DNA from: Rhizoclosmatium globosum
Taxonomy: Eukaryota; Chytridiomycota; Chytridiomycetes; Chytridiales; Chytriomycetaceae
NCBI GenBank assembly: GCA_002104985.1
Contig: MCGO01000067.1
Location: forward strand, 124,001 to 188,000
DNA length: 64,000 bases
Direction of reading: 5' to 3'
This document shows positions 23,445 to 34,037 of the stretch, in pieces (the stretch's first letter is position 1; the number at the start of each line of letters is the position of its first letter). Position numbers and translations under genes: made by a program. The notes under the pieces were generated by a model, which ran no database searches, was not told the DNA's origin, and was given only the letters and a program-made list of their open reading frames with translations.

Positions 23445-26071
23445 ATGAACACAATCACAGTTGCAGTGTGCACGCTCGTGAGGACCCTCTTCCGACTCAA
23501 GTAGTATGTTGTAGCATGTTCTAAGTAGTTCTTTATTAGAACCAATGGGCGCTGGACTTCACGGGCAACTTGGAGCGCATCAAAATGTCGATCAGGAAGG
23601 CAAAGGCGGCCGGGGCTGCGTACCGACTGGGCCCGGAACTCGAAGTAACCGGATACGGATGCAACGATCACTTTTACGAGAGTTGAGTGGAATCACTCGA
23701 TCCTCGACTGATATCTTACCCCCAATCTAAGACGACACCTTCCTCCATTCGTGGGAAGTCCTGGCTGAGCTCTCGAGTCTGGCGAATGTAATGGCATTAT
23801 CTGCGATATTGGCATGCCTGTCATGCACAAGAACGTGCGCTACAACTGCAGAGTCATTATCCAAGACTCAAAGATCCTCCTGATTAGACCGAAAATGTTC
23901 CTGGCGAATGATGGAAACTACCGCGAAATGCGTTGGTTTACTGCGTGGACAAAGACTCGCGAGTTTGACACGTTCACGCTGCCCCAAATCATAACTGATG
24001 TGATTGACCAAGAGTATTGCCCCTTTGGAGACTGCGTTATCGCTTCTAAAGAGTATGGCTCGTCTTTTGTGTGATTTAATTCTGGTAATAACTGTTTGAT
24101 GTGTAGCACTGTCATTGGAACAGAGACCTGTGAAGAACTTTGGACGAGTCAAAGCCCTCACATTGCAATGGCACTCGATGGGGTCGAAATATTCACGAAT
24201 GGAAGTGGAATTCACCATGAATTTGGGAAGTTGCACGTCCGGATTGATCTCATGAAGAATGCAACCGCAAAGTGCGGAGGTGTTTATTTATACTCAAACC
24301 AACATGGATGCGACGGAGAACGTGTTTACTATGATGGTGCATCATTGATTATTGTGAATGGGGAAGTAGTTGCTCAAGGCCGTCAGTTTTTCCTTGAAGA
24401 TGTGGTGATTTTAACATGTTCTTTTATTTCCGAAGCTAAACACGTATTCGTATTTCCAGGACGTTATCACAGCTACAATTGATCTCGGTCGCGTTCGATC
24501 TTACCGGTCTATTGCTAGTCGCGGAGTTCAAGCATCCTCAGCTTCTGCATACCACAGAATCAACACAAACACCACCCTGTCTAAGTATAACTTGAGCTGC
24601 TATGAGACTCCAACTCTTGCCCAAGTCCATTACCATACGCCATCGGAAGAAATCCGTCTTGGCCCAGCTTGCTGGTTGTGGGACTATTTGCGCCGATCAA
24701 GACAAACGGATACTTTTTACCTCTCTCAGGAGGAATCGACAGTTGCTCGACAGCTTTGATTGTGTACTCAATGTGTAAGCTTGTCTGTGAAGCCATTTCG
24801 AATGGTGGTAAGTTTCTCCCCGTCTTTCATTCCCGACTTCCATCAAGTCTTTGCTCATATCTCGCCAGATGAACAAGCTCTTAAAGACGTCCGTTACATT
24901 GTGGTAACTCTGAATACGTTCCAAAGGACGCCAAAGACCTCTGCGGCCATATTCTCCACACATCCTACATGGGAACCGAAAACTCATCCGACGAAACACG
25001 CAATCGTGCAACTAGACTTGCCAAAGACATTGGAAGCTATCACGTAAACTTGAACATGGATTCAGTCGTGTCAGCCATTATCGGCGTGTTCCAAACCGTA
25101 ACAGGAAAGACTCCTCGCTTCAAGCTCAACGGCGGCACCGTAGCCGAAAACTTGGCCCTCCAAAACATTCAAGCGCGTTCTCGAATGGTTTTGTCGTACT
25201 TGTTTGCTCAGCTCTTGCCTTGGTGCAGATCTAAGCAGGGGGCTTTGCTTGTACTTGGGTCAGCCAACGTTGACGAGACTCTTCGCGGTTACTTTACCAA
25301 GTACGACTGTGCGTCTGCTGATGTGAACCCGATTGGTGGAATCAGTAAGAAGGACTTGAAGGGTTTTGTGCAGCACTCTAGAACTGTGTTTGATTTGCCG
25401 ATTTTGGAAGAGTATGTTTCGCGATTTTATGGTCCTTGCTCATAACTATTGAAAAGGTTCCTTCACGCGACGCCCACTGCGAATTGGAGCCAATCACTGC
25501 TGATTACGTACAATCTGACGAGGTTTGTAGATACGATGGTATTGCGGGAGTTCATAATAAACAGGCCGATATGGGAATGTCTTACGACGATCTTTCCGTT
25601 TACGGAACCCTTCGACGTGTTGCGAAATGTGGGCCATATCAAATGTTCACGTCGCTAGTTGGCCAATGGAAATCCTGACGCCAACACTGGTAAAACATAA
25701 ATTCGCTTCTGTTTTAACATCAATGTATTCACAATGGCGTTTTAGATTGCTGAAAAGGTCAAGAAATTCTTCAGGTTTATGCCATCAACAGACACAAGAC
25801 AACAATTCTTCCGCCATCATACCATATGAGTCCATATTCACCTGATGATAATCGCTTTGACTTGCGTCCAATCTTGTATAATGCTGCATGGAACTGGCAG
25901 TTTGCCAAAGTTGACGAAACAGCAAAGAAAATGGAGGAAGGAGACAAGAATAATTACAACTCTTTTATTCCAACTTCCCATCATCAAATACATTACAATC
26001 ACAACAATAATTTCTTGGTTCATCTTCCGCAATCCAATTTGATTCACATCCGTGTAACCTGCAAGCAATAA
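23445..26071 (+). CDS. QNS1: Glutamine-dependent NAD+ synthetase, complete copy with apparent one-base deletions
   Basis: This enzyme makes NAD+ from deamido-NAD+, ATP and ammonia released from glutamine by its own N-terminal nitrilase domain. The early exons are 23445-23477, 23540-23681 and 23732 onward. Nitrilase landmarks are [44 protein letters not shown]-like ETCEELW and the catalytic Cys in [18 protein letters not shown]. The synthetase part has the ATP loop ([10 protein letters not shown]), [14 protein letters not shown] and [20 protein letters not shown]. It ends with AEKVKKFF and [11 protein letters not shown]. Clear introns follow the codons for SKD (near 24050), NGD (24805-24868) and QSDE (ending 25561). 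One base is missing near 23773, 24718, 24903, 25481 and 25777. Protein similarity continues in the next frame each time, so these may be base-call errors. If they are real, no intact NAD+ synthetase remains in the window. Confidence 0.85.
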
Positions 26072-29070
26072 CTCCATTTCCTTCAACTTGCCAATTTCTC
26101 TGCCATGCCATCATTTCTTCGTGCAATTCAGTGAACTTCTTCAAACGCATTAGAGCACGTAACACCGCTTCGGTTCTTTCCTGTCGCGATTCTCTTGTCG
26201 TGGTATTCTTGCGACCATCCGTAAATTCCGGGTATTGAAGCGAAATCGAGTGTCCGTGACGGTTGGGCAATTCTCTGCTTGCGACTGCTTGCTTTAGAAC
26301 TGATCCTTGACCAAGATAGAATGGATTCCCAATTTCCTTGAAAATACCTTCCAATTATCCATAATCTCTCAAATCACTGCTGGTTGAGAAGTCCAATTAC
26401 CAATCACTATAGCAAGTCCAACGGTGGTAAAAGAGATTCCGCACATATCCAACAAATTCAATGCATCCATGCGACATAATTTGTAATCACGCTCATGCAA
26501 GGTACTTTTAAGCCCCACTTGGCGGAAACTTGTTCCACATCTTCATCCGGCCCAATAGTCTCCACCAAAGCCTAAACATCTTGGAAAGTTTCTGGGTTGC
26601 CCATCCATTCGTGCTGACTCCATTCCTCATGTTACTTTGTACGCGTCCGAAACATATCACGCCCCAAAGATACCAAATCCAATCCGCAAATTTTTACCCA
26701 AACAGGAGGGGAACCATTTCGTCCAACAATATCTCCTGTGCGTTTCCCACAAGCACACTTTCCAGCATTATTTCCCAAATCGTCATCGTCTACGAAATCT
26801 TGCTGCATTGATTGCATTGATTGGATCGGTTCCTTCATATCGGCCTGCAAAATAAGCTCCATTTTTTTCATCAAATCGAGGTCTTGATGCACATTTGGAC
26901 TCGGCGAGTGGGCTGCCATCTGTTCCGAGCCAAAGAACTGGTCCCACCAATCCCGTTACAAACAATTCGGCAGGGTGCAATTGAGCGATGAATCATACTC
27001 GAATTCTGAATCAAAATCCATGAAACAATTTGCAATACGAATGGATCTACTGTCCTGCATAACTGGCAAATCCAACCACGAACCAATTTTCATTTGCGTC
27101 ATTGAATTGGCAACTGCACTGCACTCACTCCTCAAATAACATACGCATCAACGTGGCTTGTCTTTTCCATTCATGATTCTCCATTCTTGCAACGTCAGCA
27201 CGACAACTGCCAAAAGCTTCGGAATCGCATCCACGGGTTCATCCCTTTCCCTCTTTTAAAACCTTCAAGACAGACACAGCTGCAGGGGTTGTGTTCTTTT
27301 GGATGGACCAAACGAGGGTACGCATAACTTCCCACAGTGCGGCGGCATTTGCAGATGACGTAATCAGTTAGTTCAATGCCTGGATTGTTCATGAGGTAAG
27401 AAACAGCTGATTGGAGCCTGGTGCAAGGAAGGGAATACTTTGAGACCACCAGAACCAAGTATCCTTGAATCAGACCATGAAGAGATGGAAGCGCCGTCAA
27501 TTTGATATGCAAAAGTGAGGGGGTCATTTGGATGGCAAGGATGCGGCGGATGTATATTCCTTGCGAGAGAGCGGATCGATATATGTTCAGAGCCATGCTC
27601 AAAACGGAGTTTCGTTGCTTTGATGCGTTCATAGTTGGCAAAGAGAAGTCATTAATGCGAGATGACCATGCGTCTTGAAGTCGGTTTTCCAAAGAATCCA
27701 AGGGGAATTTAACGCACAAGACGAACCATACAAAGTTGCATCACAATGTCCATCCATTTCATTATTCCTGTTAAAGTTGATTATTTTGATGACAATAAAT
27801 GGGATGCTTACCTCATCATTTCTGGGAACTTCGTCAAGACCGAGAACATACTCCATTACTGTCTCCAAGAAACAATACACTTCATTCCAGATTCGTCTGT
27901 CAGTGCGCCACGTTCCATCCACACGAACTTCAAACTCAGCAAGCTTTCCAACAACACACGATCCATTTTGTTGACGTCTTCAATACCAGCAGGAGGAGCG
28001 GCGTATACTGCCTTCAAAGACTCAATAGACGCATCAAACATGGCTTTGTCGAATAAATTTCACGCCCAAGGCCCCTGAGAACAGATAACAACATCACTTT
28101 GACAGACTCAACAACCACAGCAGACTTGACAGTGCGGATTCTTTTCGATGCCTTCTTCCCGAGAATCTATCACACAGTTTCCAACAGACCGAAGACAGCC
28201 TCAGTGTCAATGGGTCTCGATTCAGGCTGACCGTTGTGAGACACCAGCACTGTTCACGAATCTCGAATGCATCTGGGTCAATTTGGAGGACGTGAAATCC
28301 TCGCAAGTGTTGGGCAGTATCTTGAGCAAGAAATGTAGAAGCTTGACGAGTTGTTGACAGATGTTGCATGGTTTGGAGAATGTGCGACAGCCCTTCAGCA
28401 AGACTGTGCTGGAGAACCAGATGGAATGAGACAGAGACCACCAGTTAATAGAGCTGCTTGTTGGTACCATAGAGTCTCGCGTGGACTGTACAAGATAGGA
28501 ACAAACGTTACATTTACCTCCCCCACAACCCTATTCAAACTGAAAAAACGTCCGAATCCAAAAACCCACGAGTTTGTAACCAAAGCTGTTCATTTTGCCT
28601 TTCCCTCCCTTCACCAAAGGCACGATGATGGGCGGTGCATCGGTGATGATAAAAGCAAGGACGTTGTCGGTGTGGTCAAAGTTCAGTGCGAGTTGGGCAA
28701 CTGCCGCTGTAACGTTCTCAGGGGCGTCGTCTCCATGCGCCACTTCCAGTGGATGGTCAATTGGACGAGACAACTTCAAGTTTGCAACGTATTCAAGTAG
28801 TTCCACGTTTGTGAGGTTCGGTTTACTTGTGCAAACGAAGCAAGAACGTGCGTTTTCAGTGAAACTCCAAATGTGGACTTGGACGCCAGGCCGCTCAGTC
28901 GCACAGAAGGTCCGCATCATTTGCTTCACACCTTCGATTTGGTTGCCCACTGTTGATAAGATTGGTGAGAAGGAAGGAAGTTAGCGCAGTTTTACAAGGG
29001 AGGCACCCACTTGATCCAGTCACATCCACTATAAAGACAGCATGAAGGGGCTTACGGTCGTTTGCTGCAC
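25965..29070 (-). CDS. von Willebrand factor A domain protein, frame disrupted
   Basis: The vWA domain begins with the MIDAS motif: splicing at about 28953-29013 gives HAVFIVDVTGSM followed by GNQIEGVKQMMRTF. It continues through VQVHIWSFTENARSCF, DDAPENVTAAVAQLAL and VLAFIITDAPP. The C-terminal portion includes FEVRVDGTWRTDRRIWNEV and a short Cys-containing stretch (GNNAGKCACGKRTGDIVG). Conserved-looking sequence jumps between frames, for example near 27990 and 28440, so no continuous model can be given. The start codon is also not visible. It could be a live gene with base-call errors or a decaying one. Its last exon overlaps the 3' end of the NAD+ synthetase reading frame by about 100 bp, tail to tail. 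Confidence 0.55.
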
Positions 29071-29788
29071 CCTCGGCAATTGATGTAGGTCAGTGGCATG
29101 TTTGTTTGAACGTGAGCGAGTGTTTTGTTTGGTTGTGGCGAAGTCCGAAAAAGAAGTCCGCAACATCCTTTCCTTATTCATAAATGGTTCACGAAAGCCA
29201 GTTCAGGAGACAACGTGTACGGCCTATGGATTGATTCTCGACGTGTTTCTTTGCTTTACACATGTTGTCTTCATTGGTCCTCCATTGTCAACAAAACCAA
29301 TTAAATGCCGTCTCTTTAAGTATTCAACTTATCGATTCTGATATCTTAACCTCATCAAGCTTTTTTTCAGTACGTTTGATCAGATAAAAGTAAAGATTGA
29401 TGACAGATGCATGTATTTGTCTATTGAGAGAAAAGCCTTGGGCAAGGAAACTGCGAGGCATTCTAAACTCGAGTTCAACATATGAATAAAGTTACACAAT
29501 AATACGCCTTCTCTGAACCCGAAACGTATCTGAGACCGCGTCCATCCCCGCCCATCAGACTATTGTCGATCAGGTCGTCCTTAGTGAAGGAGAACTCCCG
29601 AACTGAAAGTGCTAAGCTGGCTCAGAACATTTCGAACAAGCTGAAGACATAAAGAACTTCATGCATGTCCGAGAATAAAACTTTTTATTCAATGTTTTGT
29701 TATGTGAGTTTTGTTCTCTAATGAAGTGGATGTATTTGTTTTATTTCGGAATATTCCCAGTCTATCTTCTATCCACTCTTCCCAAATT

Positions 29789-29809
29789 GCGCAGTGCGCA
29801 GTGCGCAGT
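29789..29809. repeat. Three tandem copies of GCGCAGT
   Basis: Three perfect 7-bp units run head to tail, 17 bp upstream of a CCAAT box. They could be a tandem transcription-factor site. Confidence 0.7.
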
Positions 29810-29825
29810 CAAAGACGATTCTAAG

Positions 29826-29868
29826 CCAATCAGCGGCCAGGGAAAAAAAAGGGCTCGAGGTATAAAAG
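29826..29868 (+). promoter_or_regulatory. CCAAT and TATA elements of a candidate promoter
   Basis: CCAATCAGCGG at 29826-29836 and TATAAAAG at 29861-29868 have canonical form and spacing for an RNA polymerase II promoter firing to the right. No protein frame of any length follows. The first downstream ATG (29956) is stopped after two codons. Confidence 0.45.
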
Positions 29869-29889
29869 AAACGCGTCCCCACACCAAAC

Positions 29890-30190
29890 AAAGCCAAAAA
29901 TCTCTCCTCCAAACATTCAAACCTGGCCCCTCAGTCGAGCGATAGAGCGAGTCCACATGGTGCACTGAGCGATAGAGCGAGTATATAAAGCGCGATGCGC
30001 TGAGCGAGTCTATAAAGTGCGGTCGTGGGCCAAGTAGAGTAGCTACTTGGTGGGAGGTTTACGTTGCCTATCCCATTCCCACGATTGATAAGACGTTTTT
30101 GAATTCATTTCCTTCGAGAGTTTTTAATGCCGCGGCCGTATTTAGTGCTCAAAGCTTTTCTCTCAATAAAAAAAGAATAAGAAAGATCTA
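29890..30190 (+). ncRNA. Candidate non-coding transcript with a structured core
   Basis: This is inferred from a promoter-like CCAAT/TATA pair upstream, no usable ORF, and AATAAA at 30165-30170. Inside is a nested inverted repeat: TCGTGGG (30023-30029) pairs with CCCACGA (30078-30084), and within it CCAAGTA (30030-30036) pairs with TACTTGG (30044-30050). A T5 run at 30096-30100 could instead terminate an RNA polymerase III transcript, with TATAAA motifs at 29983 and 30011. It resembles no spliceosomal, SRP or snoRNA consensus that I know. The ends are guesses. Confidence 0.3.
29937..30009. repeat. GAGCGATAGAGCGAGT direct repeats
   Basis: Two perfect 16-bp copies (29937-29952 and 29967-29982) are followed by a partial copy, GAGCGAGT (30002-30009). 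A TATAAAG-type motif directly follows the second copy and the partial copy. Confidence 0.7.
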
Positions 30191-30644
30191 CTTGTTAGTT
30201 TGTTTGTTTGTTTGTTTTGACACCACTCAAAGGAACCCCAACGTCATATTCCAACTCTGACGGACGTTATAGTCGACTGCCCAAGACGCATCGGATCGAG
30301 TTCACACAGTCACGTCTCGGTGTATACAGAGAATACCATCCAAGCTCTGAACATTCGAAAGAGGGTGTTAGTGTGCAGTCTCAAACTCACAATAATATGG
30401 TTCGAAACTGTGCTCGACAGACGCGATCGACACGTGCTGATTGATTCTGCTATCCTCCTCCTTCTCTCTTGTACACTTTTTAAGAAGCCATCCTGGAAAG
30501 TTGGTTGCGATGGCGAGCCTTCAGCAAAAGTTGTGATTTGAGAAGGGCTGAATAACGCTGAAATCCATAACTTTATTATCTATTTACAAAAGATGAGAGT
30601 GAGAGAAGAAGCAGATTGGTCTGCCAGTCAACTTGCACACTCGA

Positions 30645-30968
30645 TTACAGGAGTTCAGGGTGCTTCATGTGTGGGATAGAGCTGTGTGAGCAAACGTCAC
30701 AGATGAGAGACTCAGCCTCAGCCTTGACTTGAGCAGAGGCAGCAGCCACAGCAGCAGCGTCGTGGTCGATGGTTGCGACCTTGGCAGCCTTGAGGGAGTC
30801 GGCAGTGGGGCGGACAACAGCTGGAATGGAAACAAGGGCAGGCATTGGACGGGTTTGGTTGAAAGAATGATTTGGGCGAAGGGAAAGCGCCACGTTCCCC
30901 AATTTGAGTTGTTGATTCCGTGTTGATCCGAGAAACCCTAATTTTATATGGCGCCACACGGACAGCAT
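30645..30968 (-). CDS. Small unrecognised protein
   Basis: The longest frame is 107 residues. Its basic, Ser/Asn-rich start (MLSVWRHIKLGFLGSTRNQQ) could be a mitochondrial presequence. An alternative start at MPALVSIPAVV gives a 66-residue product with an Ala-rich helix (DHDAAAVAAASAQVKAEAES) and a short end containing CDVCSHS. Coding character is plausible but no family is recognised. Confidence 0.4.
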   Translation of the reverse strand: MLSVWRHIKLGFLGSTRNQQLKLGNVALSLRPNHSFNQTRPMPALVSIPAVVRPTADSLKAAKVATIDHDAAAVAAASAQVKAEAESLICDVCSHSSIPHMKHPELL

Positions 30969-31251
30969 TTCTCAGCTTTCCCTTTTCCGTTTATTCGATT
31001 AATAGATTCATTCTAGCGGGAACTACTTGAGTTGTTGCTGGCGACCGTGGTAGCGTGATCTTTGAACGTCGAACGCCTAACCCTCGTTCTTCGTTCAAGT
31101 TCTGCAATGGCGTGATACTCATGCGTCACTTCGACAAAAACAAAAGGAATGAGAACTTACAATACCTGAGATAGCCTGATCTTTCAGTGTCGTATGTCTC
31201 TTGACTTGGTTTCTCTTTTCGCAGTCAAAACACTCGAAAACACTCGAAAAC

Positions 31252-32043
31252 ATGATGGGAACCCCAGTCCCACTGCCACAGTCAACAAAGCACACAACGT
31301 TGCTATACCTGCATCCTTCATTACAATGCATACAGCAAGCATCCAATTCCCCTGAATCAAAAGACTACCACATTATGCAAAGCACAGCTCCCATCGCATC
31401 TGGATCAGTGCTGCTAGTAGAACACGTCATTCACGGCACAGAATCCCACCTTCAAAAAGTCCTCGCTGTCGATACTGCATTCAGCGATATGCTAGATCCA
31501 CGAGAAGGAACAGAAGGTTGTAACGAACCAATCAACAAAATCAAACACAATGCCTTCATTGGACCTGATGGATCCATGCGTCTTGGTCCAATAGTAACAC
31601 GATTCAATCACCGCTGCGATCCTGATTGTTCTGTGCGATACGTGTATGAGGAGACAGAGTGCAAGTTTAGAAGGCATACTCGAAAAGATGGATTCGCTGT
31701 AATTTATGCTATGCGGGATATCAAAAGTGATCAAGAAGTCTGTTATCAGTACAATTCGTACGCGCACGATCTATTTGGCTGTGATTGTGGCAGAACAGGT
31801 GAGGAAAGGGATGCAATCTTGGAACGGAACCGCGATGTAGTTGGGCCGCCGATGGTGGAGGCAAATCGAATGTTTCTTGAAGGACTCATTGGGCAGTTTC
31901 TTGACAAGAGAGAGGCGACGTGTGCGTATTGTGGGAAGGAAGTTCAGAATCTATGCAAGGGCTGTGAATCCGTGTCATACTGCGGAGCTGCCTGTCAAAG
32001 ATCTGACTGGGCTGCACACAAGGTTATCTGCAAGGCAACATGA
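31252..32043 (+). CDS. SET domain protein with C-terminal MYND zinc finger
   Basis: This is a probable protein lysine methyltransferase of the SMYD-like group. The SET core motifs are present: RFNHRCDPDC (the NHxC motif binding the methyl donor), AMRDIKSDQEVCYQY and the post-SET-like DLFGCDCG. Unusually the MYND finger is at the C terminus (CAYCGKEVQNLCKGC, then YCGAACQRSDWAAHKVIC) rather than inserted in the SET domain. An in-frame ATG also exists at 31201, but a strong 3' splice-like TTCGCAG at 31218-31224 suggests that region is intron or leader, so I start at 31252. Confidence 0.8.
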   Translation: MMGTPVPLPQSTKHTTLLYLHPSLQCIQQASNSPESKDYHIMQSTAPIASGSVLLVEHVIHGTESHLQKVLAVDTAFSDMLDPREGTEGCNEPINKIKHNAFIGPDGSMRLGPIVTRFNHRCDPDCSVRYVYEETECKFRRHTRKDGFAVIYAMRDIKSDQEVCYQYNSYAHDLFGCDCGRTGEERDAILERNRDVVGPPMVEANRMFLEGLIGQFLDKREATCAYCGKEVQNLCKGCESVSYCGAACQRSDWAAHKVICKAT

Positions 32044-32094
32044 ATAAATGCTAAGAGTTTCTTCCTCTCTTTCTTTCTTTTCTTTTGTTTTAGA

Positions 32095-33945
32095 ATGTCC
32101 TTCATCGCCCACCAACTCCGCCAATACTCGCGCAAGGCAGCGATTGGCAAACTTGTCCAACAGCGATTGCAAGCCGCCGCAACTGGATCTCCACTCGAGC
32201 CTGAGCGTCCTCCGCCTCCTCCAAAACCAGTCCAAGATCCAAAACAAGATCCAAAACCCGAACGCCCAACCTCAGAACCAAAGGCACCCATTCTCGTTGC
32301 TCCAGAATCAGCCGCGCTTGGCCAAAACAGGATCGAATGGTAAGTTTCTAACTCACAAAAACACAGCCCTAACCCTTTCCCCAACAGGTTCAGCGATCCT
32401 CACCTTCTCGCCAAACGCGTCTCCTCTCTCGTTGAATCAAAACAGCTTTGGTACGCCACAGATCTGATTCGCCGCCATAAAGGTGCTGCAAATAGTGTCG
32501 TGTATGGTCAATGGGTCAATAGTCTCGCAAAGACAAACCAGAAAGAAGCGGCTCTCAAAGCGTTTGAGGAAATGAAAGAGAATGGAAAGATTCCGACTCC
32601 ACAGACGTATACGATTATCTTTGGTATTCTGATGAAGGATATCGCAAAGGCGTCCGACAAAGAACAAGTTCGGGAAACGTTTGAGAAAGTCTTGGATTTG
32701 TGGAGAGAATTGCAAGAGAGCGGAAGCGCCACTATTGTTCATGCGAATGCTGTATTGATGGCTTGTGTATCTGCTGCCTCCAGTGGAGGAGCTGAAGTTG
32801 GGATGTTGCTCTACAAGAACCTCTTGGCGAACCGTGATGCAGTCGAAAAAGCTGGAAAGAAGTCAAATAATCTCTTGATTCCGGATGTCGTGACATACAC
32901 AACTGCATTCCGTCTCGCAGCAGCTTCGAACAATAATCCAATGGATGTTCTTGAGAAGGATTTCATTTCATCGAAACTGGCACCAGACTCTCCCATGGTC
33001 ACGTCTCTTCTCACTTATTTCTTCAATAGTCGAGAAAAGCTGGATGCTCATAATTTTAGAGTGTTTGCAGCGGCTGCATTCAATCTTCCTCAATTAGTAC
33101 TTCAAACAAAAAACGCTCGAAAGCAAATCAGTAGAATATCTGTTCCAATATCTGAGTTACTCACAAAGCATCAGAAATCGCTTCAGCTTGAAACACGAAC
33201 CCTTGATCTGATATTTCGATTTCTCGTCAGAACAAGAGGGTATACAATTGGCGTGGATATTTTAGATCAACTCGAGAAATCTGGACAGTTGAAATCTCTC
33301 ATTGATACTGGCTTAGCGCGTACCTCTGTGAAATTGTACTGCGGTGCCCGAGAATACTCAAAAGCTGTCCACTTCGTTGAACATCGAATTCCGAAACTGT
33401 TTTTGGATAACGAAGCACCTATTAAGCTGAAACAAGAGCTAGTATCTTCGATAGCTGTAAAAGCACTGTCAACAAAAACGCAAGACCAAACTGAGTGGAC
33501 GAAAACAATACTTGAAATCTGCGCGCAACTTCCGCCTTCCCCTGTACTACCTCGCGTACTTTCTGATGAAGCCATCTACTCAAACACAATAACCAACTGT
33601 CTTCTAGCCTTGAGCAATATGCCTTCCCAAGATACATCGTACACTATCCTAGCCGCTAGAATCGCAGCTGCCTATGCGCCAGCAAGTCTCAAAGAACTCA
33701 AAAAATCGAATCCATGGGCCCACCGTGAAATTCTTTCGGCTGCCATCCCTGCCCTCGAACAAGGCATGGCTGTGATTACTGAATACTCCAAGAAACCTAT
33801 TCATTCCAAAGCCGATCTTTCAAAACGAGGTGCTGACGTCGCTGACGCAGATTTGTTTAGAATTGAAAAGGCGACTGAGAGTTCTGTTTCGAAGGAAGAG
33901 TTTTCACGATGGGAGAGATTACGACGAGAGTTGGAATCACTATAG
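32095..33945 (+). CDS. Pentatricopeptide-repeat protein, probably mitochondrial
   Basis: Exons 32095-32339 and 32388-33945 splice to 600 residues. The N terminus (MSFIAHQLRQYSRKAAIGKL) is basic and Ser-rich, like a mitochondrial targeting peptide, followed by a Pro-rich linker. PPR-like helical pairs are visible, for example VVYGQWVNSLAKTNQKEAAL, EEMKENGKIPTPQTYTIIFG and IPDVVTYTTAFRLAAASNNN. PPR proteins bind organelle RNA and act in its processing or translation. It resembles fungal mitochondrial PPR factors, but I cannot say which one. Confidence 0.75.
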
Positions 33946-34037
33946 CAATAAAGAGAGCGTTTACAGTATATTTATAGTGAATCGATTTTATTTGACACAA
34001 AATAAACAGGGGATTTATTGATAACACGACGATGATA

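Larger units (their letters stand above)
29071..30644. other. Non-coding stretch of about 1.6 kb
   Basis: No ORF with recognisable coding character is present on either strand. The interval contains the three-copy GCGCAGT repeat, the CCAAT/TATA pair, the GAGCGATAGAGCGAGT repeats and the possible structured RNA described separately, plus a short GTTT run near 30198-30216. Confidence 0.5.

Noticed and set aside
29093..29341. 82-residue ORF upstream of the vWA gene
   Set aside because: No family similarity, no signals and no splice partner, so coding is unsupported.
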